From: Arminella tubonensis
GTDB lineage: Bacteria > Pseudomonadota > Alphaproteobacteria > Rhizobiales > Rhizobiaceae
Assembly: GCF_003240585.1 (NCBI RefSeq)
Contig: NZ_PCDP01000035.1
Coordinates: 434,001-498,000, forward strand
Length of the DNA: 64,000 nucleotides
Direction of reading: 5' to 3'
Position numbers and translations under genes: made by a program. Position 1 is the first letter of the stretch. Every line of letters starts with the position of its first letter. This document shows positions 9,465 to 18,326 of the stretch, piece after piece. A model generated the notes under the pieces. That model ran no database searches, was not told where the DNA came from, and saw nothing but the letters and a program-made list of their open reading frames with translations.

Positions 9465-10778
9465 ATGGCCGACATGACGCAGTCCACAACATCGAACAGC
9501 GCGCGTAATGCCGATGCCGGTGCGATCACGCGCTTCCTGCGCGCGACAGAGATCGATACCCGCCTCCTTGGCATGCTCGGCGCGCTGCTGATCATCTGGA
9601 TCGGCTTCCATATCTATACCGGCGGGCTGTTCCTGACGCCCCGAAATCTCTGGAACCTCTCGGTCCAAACCACCGAAATCGCCGTTCTGGCCTCCGGCAT
9701 GGTGCTGATCATCGTGACGCGCAACATCGACCTGTCGGTCGGTTCCTTGCTCGGCTTGGTCGCCATGATCATGGGCGTCGTGCAGGCAAAGTTCCTGCCA
9801 CAGTATCTCGGCTTCGACAGTTCCTTCACATGGATCATAACGCTGCTCTGCGGATTGGCGGTCGGCACCGCCATCGGCACGTTCCAGGGCGTCATCATCG
9901 CCTTCCTGAACGTACCCTCGTTCATCGTGACGCTCGGCGGATTTCTCGCCTGGCGCGGCCTTGCCTGGTATGTCACATCAGGCCAGACGGTAGCACCGCT
10001 GGATGTCACCTTCCGTATCATGGGCGGCGGCGCCGAAGGTTCGATCGGGGCGACCTGGAGCTGGGTTCTCGGCATCGTCGCCTGCCTGCTGGTCATCGTC
10101 AGCATCATCGGTTCGCGCCGCCAGAGAAAGCGCTTCGGTTTTCCAAGGCGGCCACTCTGGGCCGAATATCTCCTTTCCGCCCTTAGCTGCGTTGTGATTC
10201 TCGGCACGATCTGGGTGTTCAACAGCTACTATTGGCCGGTTGGCATCGCCAAGAAATATGCCGAGACCAACAATATCCCCTGGCCCGAGACCGGGCTCGA
10301 TATCTCCTACGGCATCTCGGTGCCTGTGCTGATCGCCATCTTCGTCGGCATCATCGTCACCTTCGTCGCCACCCGTCTGCGGTTCGGCCGCTATGTCTTC
10401 GCCATCGGCGGAAATCCGGAAGCGGCAGAACTCGCCGGCATCAAGACCCGCTGGGTCACGGTCAAGATCTTCGCCCTGATGGGCCTGCTCGCCGCAATCG
10501 CCGCTGCAATCTCCACTGCCCGCCTCAACGCGGCGGCCAACTCGCAGGGCACCACCTATGAACTTTATACCATCGCGGCAGCTGTCATCGGCGGCACGTC
10601 GCTTGCCGGCGGTACGGGAACGGTAGCCGGCGCCATGATCGGCGCCCTGGTCATGCAGTCGCTGCAATCAGGCATGGGGCTCGCGAACGTCGACACGCCA
10701 ATACAGAACGTCGTTGTCGGCTTCGTGCTGGTCGTCGCCGTATGGCTCGATACCGTCTACCGCTCGCGCGCCAAGTAA
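9465..10778 (+). CDS. xylH: D-xylose ABC transporter permease XylH
   Basis: 437 residues from the ATG at 9465 (GTGGAGA upstream). Polytopic permease of the RbsC/XylH class with roughly ten hydrophobic helices. The family motif RNIDLSVGSLLGLVAMIMG is near residue 85, VPSFIVTLGGFLAWRG near 150, and the EAA-like region ELAGIKTRWVTVKIFALMG near 325. The length (longer than RbsC, ~320) is normal for XylH, which carries an extra central loop. It follows xylF after 282 bp containing a hairpin, and xylG begins 14 bp downstream. Confidence 0.92.
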   Translation: MADMTQSTTSNSARNADAGAITRFLRATEIDTRLLGMLGALLIIWIGFHIYTGGLFLTPRNLWNLSVQTTEIAVLASGMVLIIVTRNIDLSVGSLLGLVAMIMGVVQAKFLPQYLGFDSSFTWIITLLCGLAVGTAIGTFQGVIIAFLNVPSFIVTLGGFLAWRGLAWYVTSGQTVAPLDVTFRIMGGGAEGSIGATWSWVLGIVACLLVIVSIIGSRRQRKRFGFPRRPLWAEYLLSALSCVVILGTIWVFNSYYWPVGIAKKYAETNNIPWPETGLDISYGISVPVLIAIFVGIIVTFVATRLRFGRYVFAIGGNPEAAELAGIKTRWVTVKIFALMGLLAAIAAAISTARLNAAANSQGTTYELYTIAAAVIGGTSLAGGTGTVAGAMIGALVMQSLQSGMGLANVDTPIQNVVVGFVLVVAVWLDTVYRSRAK

Positions 10779-10792
10779 GAGGAATCTGAACA

Positions 10793-11578
10793 ATGACGGA
10801 TCAAACAACTCCGCTCGTGGAAATGAAGAACATTTCCATTTCCTTCGGCGGCATCCACGCAGTCGACAACGCATCGGTGGACCTCTACCCCGGTGAAGTC
10901 GTCGCCCTCCTCGGCCATAACGGTGCCGGCAAGTCGACGCTGATCAAGATTCTTTCCGGCGCCTACAAGCGCGATAGCGGCGAAATCCTGATCAACGGCG
11001 ACCCCGTCGACATACGCACGCCGCGCGACGCCAAGAAATATGGCATCGAGACGATCTACCAGACGCTCGCCGTCGCCGATAACGTCGACGCCGCCGCCAA
11101 CCTCTATCTCGGCCGCGAGCTGCAGACCCGCTGGGGCACGCTCGACGACGTGGCGATGGAAGCCTCGGCCCGCGAGGTCATGGGCCGGCTGAACCCCAAC
11201 TTCAAGCGCTTCAAGGAGCCGGTAAAGGCACTCTCCGGCGGCCAGCGCCAGTCGGTGGCCATCGCCCGCGCCATCCTCTTCAACGCACGCATCCTGATCA
11301 TGGACGAGCCGACGGCAGCGCTCGGCCCCCAGGAGACCGCACAGGTCGGCGAGTTGATCAAGCAGTTGAAGAAGGAAGGTATCGGCATCTTCCTCATCAG
11401 CCACGATATCCACGACGTCTTCGATCTCGCAGACCGCGTTTCTGTCATGAAAAACGGTCAGGTCGTCGGCCACGCCCGCACCGAGGACGTCACCAAGGAC
11501 GAAGTCCTCGGCATGATCATCCTCGGCAAGGTCCCCCCGAAGGCCATCCCTGGCCCCGGCGCCATGAAGATGGCGTAG
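10793..11578 (+). CDS. xylG: Xylose ABC transporter ATP-binding protein, single-domain XylG
   Basis: 261-residue ABC ATPase. Walker [10 protein letters not shown] at 41-49, Q-loop near IYQTLAV, signature LSGGQRQS near 147 and Walker [12 protein letters not shown] near 168, with the switch His in LISHDIHDV. Enteric XylG is ~510 residues with two ABC modules; this protein has one intact module and must act as a homodimer, a form common in rhizobia. It follows xylH by 14 bp and ends the operon before a clear terminator. Confidence 0.9.
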   Translation: MTDQTTPLVEMKNISISFGGIHAVDNASVDLYPGEVVALLGHNGAGKSTLIKILSGAYKRDSGEILINGDPVDIRTPRDAKKYGIETIYQTLAVADNVDAAANLYLGRELQTRWGTLDDVAMEASAREVMGRLNPNFKRFKEPVKALSGGQRQSVAIARAILFNARILIMDEPTAALGPQETAQVGELIKQLKKEGIGIFLISHDIHDVFDLADRVSVMKNGQVVGHARTEDVTKDEVLGMIILGKVPPKAIPGPGAMKMA

Positions 11579-11601
11579 GACGCGCAATAGAAGAGCCCGG
11601 C

Positions 11602-11638
11602 AAAAAGGCCGCGAACCACCTGAGTTCGCGGCCTTTTC
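11602..11638 (+). terminator. Rho-independent terminator of the xyl operon
   Basis: Perfect 14-bp stem AAAAGGCCGCGAAC / GTTCGCGGCCTTTT (11603-11616 and 11624-11637), 7-nt loop, ending in TTTTCC, 24 nt after the xylG stop. Confidence 0.85.
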
Positions 11639-11757
11639 CATTTCAAGTCGAGACTTATTCCCCGGAGCGCCATTTCCCGCATTTTCCGCATTGAAGCCAG
11701 ACGCTTCCTAGGCTAAGAACCTCCCATCGGACGGGCGACCAAGACTCGCCAAGGCAT

Positions 11758-11834
11758 GCACCCGTAGCTCAGCTGGATAGAGTGTTGGATTCCGATTCCA
11801 AAGGTCACAGGTTCGAATCCTGTCGGGTGCGCCA
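11758..11834 (+). tRNA. tRNA-Arg (anticodon CCG)
   Basis: 77-nt cloverleaf with encoded CCA. The acceptor stem GCACCCG pairs with CGGGTGC. The anticodon stem TTGGA/TCCAA encloses the loop TTCCGAT, giving anticodon CCG. The T arm is ACAGG-TTCGAAT-CCTGT. The discriminator base is G. A small mixed-content region follows, but no integrase or duplicated tRNA 3' end was seen in the window. Confidence 0.95.
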
Positions 11835-11936
11835 TTTTTCTCCGCCTCCTCATAAGACCGGACTGTCGTACGAGAAACCGGACTGAACCTCCCACAAGAG
11901 CGGACTCATCTCATTTCTCCATAGACGCCGTAGTCT

Positions 11937-12248
11937 TTACGTTTTCAGTCCCGGAACCATTGGGATCGATTCCCAGCTCTGGCCGGCAAAGACCACGCAA
12001 CTGCTACCATTGGCGTTGGTCACGAGCATGGTCCAGCTACCGCTCTCGGAGACGTAGACCTCCAGAATTGCGGCCTGGTTGATGAAGCCGACCGCCTGAA
12101 GGGTCTCGGAATAGTGCGAGCCAAGGAAGTCGACGACTTGGGAATGTTCGGCGCAATTGAGCACCGGCTCTGCCGCTGCTGGATGTACCATCGCCGCAAG
12201 CGTCACTATGGCGGTTCCGATGAGCCTGCGGGCTATATTGCGTACCAT
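11937..12248 (-). CDS. Small secreted protein, unknown function
   Basis: 103 residues with a signal peptide (MVRNIARRLIGTAIVTLAAM, cleaved around PAAAEP, residue 26). The mature part has two cysteines (NCAEH and SSCVVF), which could form a disulfide, and the motif GSWTMLVTNANGSSCVVFAGQSW near the C-terminus. That ending is familiar from small conserved alphaproteobacterial periplasmic proteins of no known function. GGAGG lies 7-8 nt before the ATG. Convergent with tRNA-Arg. Confidence 0.75.
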   Translation of the reverse strand: MVRNIARRLIGTAIVTLAAMVHPAAAEPVLNCAEHSQVVDFLGSHYSETLQAVGFINQAAILEVYVSESGSWTMLVTNANGSSCVVFAGQSWESIPMVPGLKT

Positions 12249-12421
12249 GACGCACCTCCTTCGCCGGTAACCTGGCCGAAGAGGAGATTGCGTTGACCTG
12301 TCCTGCCGGGGTCGGCATTTCTATGGTCGGAACCTGACGCGACACGCGTAAATGGTGCCGCCACGTCTACATTATGACAGAAAATTCTTTATTTTTCAAA
12401 ATATTAATTGGAGGCGCGTGA

Positions 12422-12444
12422 CGCGACAGGGACTACCTGTCGCG
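12422..12444. repeat. Perfect hairpin in intergenic DNA
   Basis: CGCGACAGG and CCTGTCGCG form a 9-bp perfect stem around GACTA. It follows an AT-rich stretch but has no T-run on either side. Role unknown. Confidence 0.5.
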
Positions 12445-13006
12445 AGGCAAATGAGGACACCGCGACCACGGGTAGCGAGGGCCAATCGCTACTCCGGTGC
12501 TGCATTTGGCGATATCGGATGATACGGATGAGCCTTCGCAAATGAAGGGGCTGCCCGCATCTTTCCCCGATCACATTGGGTCGCAAGCAGGCGGAAGGAT
12601 CGATATTCCATCGGTTCGGGTGGCAAATCTGCGGCACGGGGCAGAACCGAGCCAACGAAGAAACGTGACGGAGCAGGATATCGGAAACGCCTCGCCTCAT
12701 GCTGAGAACTTCGCCTGCTCCGACAGACCCTGTCCAATAATCCAAGCCTCATCTTGCCAGTTCAATGAATAGGAAGACAAATAGTTTAGCATCGGGCCTA
12801 CAGATGAGTTGGTGTAATGGATGCCATCGAGCCGCCTTCTCGCCTGTGCTGTTCTCGTCTATGCGACATCGCTGAATTAAATCGTAGGCGCAGCCGAAAT
12901 TGTTCGTTTGAACGCGGAATATAAAGCCGCTGTATTAGTAAATTTCAAGACTAGGCACCCGCAATCCCTTGAAAGACTGTTAATTCGAAATTACTTATAT
13001 ACTTAA

Positions 13007-13020
13007 GCGTGCGCGCACGC
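13007..13020. promoter_or_regulatory. Palindrome upstream of the SPW-repeat gene
   Basis: GCGTGCGCGCACGC is a perfect 14-bp palindrome 40 bp before the start codon, directly after an AT-rich stretch that could hold a promoter. It may be a regulator site; no factor can be named. Confidence 0.4.
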
Positions 13021-13060
13021 GAGGCAATGCCTTAGTTAAGCTCCAACCTGGGAGGTTGTC

Positions 13061-13420
13061 ATGGCAAAAGCTTTAATGGAAGGAAGGAAGGGGCAGGATT
13101 TGGCTAATCTTGTCCTGGCAGTATGCTTGTTCATCTCGCCGTGGATCGTCGGCTTTGCGGCCGAAACTATGCCGAGTTGGAACGCGTGGATCGTCGGCGT
13201 CATGCTTTGTGGGTTGGCGGTTGCAGCGCTTTCGGCTTTCGCCGAATGGGAGGAATGGGTCAACCTGGTCCTCGGCCTCTGGTTGATTGCATCTCCCTGG
13301 CTGCTCAGTTTTGCAACCAATGTCAACGCGATGTGGACCAGCCTGGTTCTGGGGCTACTCGTTGTCGCGGTATCGCTCTGGGCAGTCTGGGACTACCGCC
13401 ATCCCCACGCTCACGCCTAA
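13061..13420 (+). CDS. SPW-repeat membrane protein
   Basis: 119-residue integral membrane protein of the SPW repeat family. The two diagnostic repeats are visible: LFISPWIVGFA near residue 24 and LIASPWLLSFA near residue 80, each opening a pair of hydrophobic helices (four in total). The function of the family is unknown. GGGAGG precedes the ATG by 6 nt. Monocistronic, with a hairpin after the stop and a palindrome before the start. Confidence 0.85.
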   Translation: MAKALMEGRKGQDLANLVLAVCLFISPWIVGFAAETMPSWNAWIVGVMLCGLAVAALSAFAEWEEWVNLVLGLWLIASPWLLSFATNVNAMWTSLVLGLLVVAVSLWAVWDYRHPHAHA

Positions 13421-13758
13421 GCCGGAGGCAGTTACTACAAAGGCCCCGCCGCGTAGTGCGGCGGGGCTTCCTGTGATTTTTCTCGTTCTCAAGGCCATAT
13501 TCCTAAAGCCATGACCGACAAGCTTTCGATTGCCTAACACGTTTGCCGCTACCGCCACGTTCCGACCGGGCGAAAAATTCAAGACGATCTCGACCAGATC
13601 TAAAGAGGCTTTGAAGACACGGATGGGCGCGCGGAATCTGCATCACCTTGTCGCGATTTCCATGGTGTTGGTGCTATAAGTTTCTCGCTGGATGGTCGAC
13701 GCCGACGGAGCCCTGGCGCCTGTATGGCGCGAAGGTTTGGAAAATGCCGAGGTAGAGG
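13421..13758. other. Intergenic region with one hairpin
   Basis: 338 bp between the SPW gene and the TIR-like gene. Apart from the terminator-like stem at 13443-13467 I see no coding or RNA feature; the base composition is average. Confidence 0.5.
13443..13467 (+). terminator. Terminator-like hairpin after the SPW gene
   Basis: Perfect 10-bp stem GCCCCGCCGC / GCGGCGGGGC with a GTAGT loop, followed by TTCCTGTGATTTTT; the T-run is displaced by about 10 nt, so termination may be partial. Confidence 0.6.
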
Positions 13759-15099
13759 ATGAAGATTTTCTGGTCGTGGCAGAGCGACACCCACCAGCCA
13801 AGTGGACGCTATTTCGTACGCGAGGTGCTTCAGAGGCTTTGCGACAAGCTGGCTGATGCCCTCGACCTTGAACAGGCAGAGCGTCCGCAGGTGGATCACG
13901 ATACCTTTGAAGTGGCGGGTTCACCTCCGATCGCCGAGACCATCCTGCAGAAGATTGCCGACGCAGCGGTCTTTGTCGCGGATGTCACGCCGGTGACAAA
14001 GACGAATGGCGGAAAACACGTCGCAAATCCGAACGTCATGATCGAGCTCGGCTACGCCCTTGCAAAGCTCCGACATGCCCGCATCGTTCTCGTCATGAAC
14101 ACAGCGGACGGCGCATCCGTGAAGCATTTGCCATTCGACCTTCGTCACTGGCGTCAGCCCATCAGTTATTCCCTGAAGAGGGACGCAACGGACGAGCAGC
14201 GCGCGGAAGTGGCCAATGAATTGACCGAGGCATTTCGCCAGGCGATCGTACCCTCTCTGAAGGTCGCCGCGTCCGAGGAAGATGCAAAGCGGCGTTCGGT
14301 GCAAAGGATGCCGGAGCTCGACGTCGAGATCGACCCTGACTCTGCTCTGTTGCCGTACCTGAAAATCACGCAGCTTCCCGCTACGCGCGAGATCAAATCG
14401 ATAGAAGCCATTCGGGATGACTATCAGCCACTTCGTTTTTCGGGGCAGACCGAAAACTGGATGCTGGGTCTATCGCTCGCGGAGTTTGGCCAGCCGACCT
14501 ATTCGCCATTGCCGTCGCAATGGACGAAGGAGGAGATCGACGGCTATAACCGCGCGCTCAATCGCTTCTACGAGCGATGGGATCACTACGTCGCCGAAAT
14601 GGAGGAATGGTCGCTCGCGTTGCAGCGGACCTTCGAATTCCGGCTTGTCCTGGCGAACAAGGGGTCCGCCCCCGCGACAAACATCGATGTCGATCTGACC
14701 TTGCCTGCCGGCCTCGTCCTACACTCGGCAACAGATGAAATTCTACCCGAGCCAGAAGCGCCCGAACCACCGCCATTCGCTCCCTATGGGCATGGAGGGA
14801 CATCGATCCTCGCCGCCGGGAATAACTTGCCAAATGTGCTTGCGCCCTTCCCTCGATCAACGACCATTGAACCTGAAAAGAACCTGGTACGCTTTCGCAT
14901 TTCCAACCTTAAGCATGGACGCCGGGTGGATATCGCTGCGTTCAAAGCGACTTTTCGAAGCGGTTGGGACATAAAACCGTTCGCCGTTAAATATGTCATC
15001 ACGGCGAACGAACCGCTCAAGCCGACAACGGGCCAACTACATATCGACGTCAAGCTGAATGGCGAGGCTCTTGCAACGGATTCCGACGATCCCCAATAA
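13759..15099 (+). CDS. TIR/deoxyribosyltransferase-like protein with C-terminal beta domain
   Basis: 446 residues, no signal peptide. The first ~150 residues look like the TIR / nucleoside 2-deoxyribosyltransferase superfamily: opening strand MKIFWSWQSD, a second strand AVFVADVTPV near 75, then NPNVMIELGYALAKL near 92, where the Glu in the N-x-N-V-x-x-E-x-G-Y motif is at the catalytic position of NAD-cleaving and deoxyribosyltransferase relatives, and a strand RIVLVMN. The rest (about 180-446) is beta-rich with an Ig/CARDB-like segment (FRLVLANKGSAPATNIDVDLTLP near 293). Proteins with such heads occur in anti-phage and nucleotide-signalling settings; that role here is inference. Single gene with no obvious operon partner. 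Confidence 0.7.
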   Translation: MKIFWSWQSDTHQPSGRYFVREVLQRLCDKLADALDLEQAERPQVDHDTFEVAGSPPIAETILQKIADAAVFVADVTPVTKTNGGKHVANPNVMIELGYALAKLRHARIVLVMNTADGASVKHLPFDLRHWRQPISYSLKRDATDEQRAEVANELTEAFRQAIVPSLKVAASEEDAKRRSVQRMPELDVEIDPDSALLPYLKITQLPATREIKSIEAIRDDYQPLRFSGQTENWMLGLSLAEFGQPTYSPLPSQWTKEEIDGYNRALNRFYERWDHYVAEMEEWSLALQRTFEFRLVLANKGSAPATNIDVDLTLPAGLVLHSATDEILPEPEAPEPPPFAPYGHGGTSILAAGNNLPNVLAPFPRSTTIEPEKNLVRFRISNLKHGRRVDIAAFKATFRSGWDIKPFAVKYVITANEPLKPTTGQLHIDVKLNGEALATDSDDPQ

Positions 15100-15409
15100 G
15101 AGGTCCAAGTAACCGGTGCACCGCAACCGCATCCGGATTTCGATTCTGATGGAAATATTAGGCACTGAGTAGCAAGCGACGCTATGGCAGGACATGTCCC
15201 AAAGCACCACGCGATCCAAGCCAAGTGCGAGAGAGCAAATACAAGAGATGCGGTTGCCCTAACCATTGGACGTGCGGACATGACCTTCCCCTGAAGACGC
15301 CCGCAAGCATTGCTGCCTTTCCAGATATGCCGGCAGGCGGTCCAGGTCGCCTTCCATTGGAGTTTCGGCAGTCGCATGCTACTGTTTTCTTGGACCAAGG
15401 GGCGGGCGC
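15100..15409. other. Intergenic region, nothing recognised
   Basis: 310 bp between the TIR-like gene and the cyclase gene. No open frame with family features, no strong hairpin and no RNA gene were found; the cyclase promoter must lie here. Confidence 0.5.
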
Positions 15410-17179
15410 ATGACGCGGCGACTGGCGGCAATCCTTGATGCAGATGTTGTCGGGTTCTCACGGTTGATGAGTCTCGATGAAGCAGCGACCTACGCATCGC
15501 TGAAGGCCCATAACAACGAAATATTCGCCCCGGCAATTACTCGGCATCACGGAGACATCGTTAAATTTCTTGGCGACGAAACGCTTGCGGCCTTTGCCAG
15601 CGTTGTCGATGCAACGAGTTGCGCGATGGAGATTCAAAGGGCGTTGGCGGCGCGCAACGAAAACATCGAGCCGGAGCGGCGAATGCTCTGGCGTATCGGC
15701 GTCCACGTCGACGAAGTCCTTGTTGAAGACGACGAGATTTTTGGCGATGGCGTAAACGTCGCTACGCGCCTGCAACAGCTCGCGCCACCTGGCGGCATAT
15801 GTGTGTCACACCAGGTTCGCGATCAGCTTCGCTCGAAGCTGGATTTCCCCGCAACGGATTTTGGCGATCGCAGAGTTTATCACATTGAACGACCGATTCG
15901 AATCTGGTGCTGGTCCCCCACCGCGGAAAGTGCGACATCGTGCGAATTGCCAAGGCCTCCCGTTGCTGTCCAGGACAGGCCCTCGATGGCGGTGCTCCCG
16001 TTTCTGAACATGTCGAGCGTGGAGGGACAGGATCATTTTTCGGATGGCTTCACCGAAGAATTGATCATGACATTGGCTCGTTGCCGCTGGCTTCTGGTCG
16101 CGGCGCGAAACTCGTCGTTCAGCTACAAGGGCAAGGCGATGGACGCACGAAGGGTCGCCGAGGAACTTGGTGTCAGGTATATCCTGGAAGGCAGTGTCAG
16201 ACGATCGGACAGCAGGATCAGGATCACCGCCCAGTTGTTGAAGGGGAGTGATGGCACACTTCTCTGGGCGGAGCGCTACGATCGTGTGATCGCCGACATT
16301 TTCGACATTCAGGATGAGATCGCTTCCGAGATCACGGGAACTATTGAGCCGGAGCTCGGCGTGATCGAGTTCACAGCTCTCCGGGATCGGCTGCCAGTCG
16401 ACATGACAGCCTGGGAAACATACCTGAAGGGGCTCTGGCATCTCTACCGTTTCACGAGCGAAGAGCTGGAAACAGCCAAGGGGCTTTTTGAAGAGGCGAT
16501 ACGCATTGATGCTTCTTTCGCGCAGGCCCACGCCCGGCTCGCCTATGTCCATATTCAGCTCGGCTGGTATGGCCCTTTGCATGAGCGGATCAGCCACATA
16601 TGCGATGCGATCGAGCGCGCCGAGCGTGCCATCGCGATAGATTCGAAAGAGCCGGCAGCGCACCTGGCGCTAGGCCGTGCACTTGCTCTTGATGGTGCGA
16701 AGGAGGCCGCGATCGCTCACCTTCGGAATGCAATAAAGTTGGACCACAGCTTTGCTCAGGCGCATTTCGCGCTGGGTCAGGCGCTTTGCTATGCCAATCG
16801 TCCCGAAGAGGGAATACTGGAAATAAAAAGCGCGTTCAGGCTAAGCCCTCGTGACCCGCATATGTGGACTTTTCACAACATGCTCGCGATCGCTTACTAC
16901 CAACTGAACCGGATGGAAGAAGCGGGCGAGGCGGCGCGAGAATCGCTCCGTTCGCCAAACGCCACTTTCTGGCCAGCAATGTTCCTTGTTGCCATACTTG
17001 GCAGGCAAGGAAAAATCGCAGCGGCACAAGACGCCATCGCGCAGCTTCATCGTTTCCGTCCGGGAATGACGCTCGAGCAGACGCGTGGTGAGTTTTTCTT
17101 CGGCGAGACGCCGGTCATGTCCGAAGCCTTCATCGATCAATTCATGGACGATCTGACGAACGCTGGCCTGCCGCCGTGA
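15410..17179 (+). CDS. Class III adenylate/guanylate cyclase with TolB-like and TPR regions
   Basis: 589-residue soluble protein. The N-terminal cyclase domain (about 1-170) has the metal-binding opening AAILDADVVGFSRLM, the second Asp in VKFLGDETLAAF and the transition-state region GDGVNVATRLQ. The usual GDG after the lysine is GDE here, and the usual INLGDV is VHVDEV, so activity should be tested. A TolB-N-like region (MAVLPFLNMSS, FSDGFTEELIMTLAR, VRYILEGSVRR) covers about 185-330, followed by TPR-type helices to the end (AHLALGRALA, AHFALGQALCYANRPEEG). This layout is frequent in rhizobia, which have many such cyclases. AAGGGG precedes the ATG. Confidence 0.88.
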   Translation: MTRRLAAILDADVVGFSRLMSLDEAATYASLKAHNNEIFAPAITRHHGDIVKFLGDETLAAFASVVDATSCAMEIQRALAARNENIEPERRMLWRIGVHVDEVLVEDDEIFGDGVNVATRLQQLAPPGGICVSHQVRDQLRSKLDFPATDFGDRRVYHIERPIRIWCWSPTAESATSCELPRPPVAVQDRPSMAVLPFLNMSSVEGQDHFSDGFTEELIMTLARCRWLLVAARNSSFSYKGKAMDARRVAEELGVRYILEGSVRRSDSRIRITAQLLKGSDGTLLWAERYDRVIADIFDIQDEIASEITGTIEPELGVIEFTALRDRLPVDMTAWETYLKGLWHLYRFTSEELETAKGLFEEAIRIDASFAQAHARLAYVHIQLGWYGPLHERISHICDAIERAERAIAIDSKEPAAHLALGRALALDGAKEAAIAHLRNAIKLDHSFAQAHFALGQALCYANRPEEGILEIKSAFRLSPRDPHMWTFHNMLAIAYYQLNRMEEAGEAARESLRSPNATFWPAMFLVAILGRQGKIAAAQDAIAQLHRFRPGMTLEQTRGEFFFGETPVMSEAFIDQFMDDLTNAGLPP

Positions 17180-17398
17180 GGAGATGAGCCTTTTTCCGTC
17201 GCTCATGCGAAATGCGCGCACCGATGCTGGAAGCTGGGGTGAAGCGGTCTCTGGACAAGCTGGTGCCCTTCAGGCGTATTGGAAGACGGAAAAAGTAGCA
17301 CCGCTCGTTGCCTTCCCGGCATCGAGTGATGCTGGAATTCACGAGCGGTTCCCTCGTCGAGATCATGGGGCCGCAAGCCGTCGCATGGAGGGGTGGCA

Positions 17399-18205
17399 AT
17401 GGAGATCGATCCGAAGCGGATGACAATCGGGTTCGTCGGGACGGGAACGATAACGGAGGCGGTCGTCACCGGGCTGGGCAAGACGGAGTTTCGCGACACC
17501 CCGATCGTAGTGTCACCTCGTGGCGAAAGCGTCGCTGCCCGCCTCGCAGCGGCGAACCAGAACGTGTCGATTGCTTCGAGCAACCAGGATGTCCTCGATC
17601 GATCCGATCTGGTATTCTTGGCGATGCGGCCGCAGATTGCCGAGGAGGTCGTCCGCGCGCTTCGATTTCGGCCGAGCCACCATGTCATCACCTTTGTCGC
17701 GGCCACACCACTCGATCGACTGCTGGCGTGGATCGATCTGCCTGTTCGGCTGAGCCAGGCAATTCCGCTTCCATTCGTCGCCGATCTCCAGGGCGCGACC
17801 GCGATCCACCCGCCCGACGAGGTTTCAAATGCCGTCTTTTCGGCGCTCGGAATGGCGGTCCAAGTTGAAAGCAAACGGGAGTTCGATCTTCTCGCGGTGG
17901 CGAGCTGTATGATGGGCACCTATTTCGGCATCCTGGACGCTACGTCGACATGGCTGGAGAGCCAGGGCCTCCCGAGGGCTGCCGGCGACGCCTACCTCCG
18001 TCAGCTGTTTTCTGGCCTCGACCATGCCGCCCGCTCGAGACCCGTCGCGCGCTTTGACGAACTCGTCGGCGAGCATTCGACCAAGGGCGGTTTGAACGAA
18101 CAGGTGCTCGAGGACTTCCGCGGTTTCGGTGGGACCGAGGCGCTGCAAAAGGCCCTTGGTCGAGTTTTCACTCGCATTCGTCCTGTGGAAAGCAAGCTCT
18201 CTTGA
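17399..18205 (+). CDS. Pyrroline-5-carboxylate reductase-like protein
   Basis: 268 residues, the normal ProC length. The Rossmann motif IGFVGTGTITEAVVTGL is at about 10-26, and the C-terminal dimerisation region has HSTKGGLNEQVLEDF, matching the ProC signature (P-G-G-T-x-x-x-L) only loosely. It would reduce pyrroline-5-carboxylate to proline with NAD(P)H, but in rhizobia such divergent copies are often of unknown substrate. The ATG at 17399 has GGAGGGG 6-7 nt upstream; a GTG at 17393 is possible. It lies 219 bp after the cyclase gene and converges on a second cyclase. Confidence 0.75.
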   Translation: MEIDPKRMTIGFVGTGTITEAVVTGLGKTEFRDTPIVVSPRGESVAARLAAANQNVSIASSNQDVLDRSDLVFLAMRPQIAEEVVRALRFRPSHHVITFVAATPLDRLLAWIDLPVRLSQAIPLPFVADLQGATAIHPPDEVSNAVFSALGMAVQVESKREFDLLAVASCMMGTYFGILDATSTWLESQGLPRAAGDAYLRQLFSGLDHAARSRPVARFDELVGEHSTKGGLNEQVLEDFRGFGGTEALQKALGRVFTRIRPVESKLS

Positions 18206-18326
18206 AGTCCGCTGTTGGTAGTCCGTGAGTTCGATGGAATGGCCGGGAAGACCGAAGATCACCAACAGGTCGAATGGGCGGCCAATTTCCGGATGCGGAA
18301 TCGCTGACACTTTCGCCAGAGTTGCG

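Larger units (their letters stand above)
12249..13060. other. Long intergenic region without a convincing gene
   Basis: 812 bp. Short open frames on both strands (for example 12404-12745 minus and 12497-12772 plus) overlap each other, show no family motif and have no ribosome site, so I do not call them. What can be seen is an AT-rich patch at 12373-12415, a perfect 9-bp hairpin at 12422-12444, a second AT-rich patch at about 12870-13005, and a 14-bp palindrome at 13007-13020 upstream of the SPW gene. Confidence 0.6.

Noticed and set aside
11713-11895. 60-codon minus-strand frame over the tRNA gene
   Set aside because: It is the antisense reading of tRNA-Arg; peptides with HPTGFEPVT are a known artefact of tRNA genes.
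11845-11910. Three loose copies of CGGACT after the tRNA
   Set aside because: Copies are short and uneven in spacing; too weak for a repeat array or attachment site.
12404-12745. 113-codon minus-strand frame and an overlapping 91-codon plus-strand frame
   Set aside because: They overlap each other, lack ribosome sites and show no recognisable domain or helix pattern.
17184-17423. 79-codon frame between the cyclase and the ProC-like gene
   Set aside because: GGAG directly abuts the ATG, the frame runs into the ProC-like gene and the peptide has no family features.
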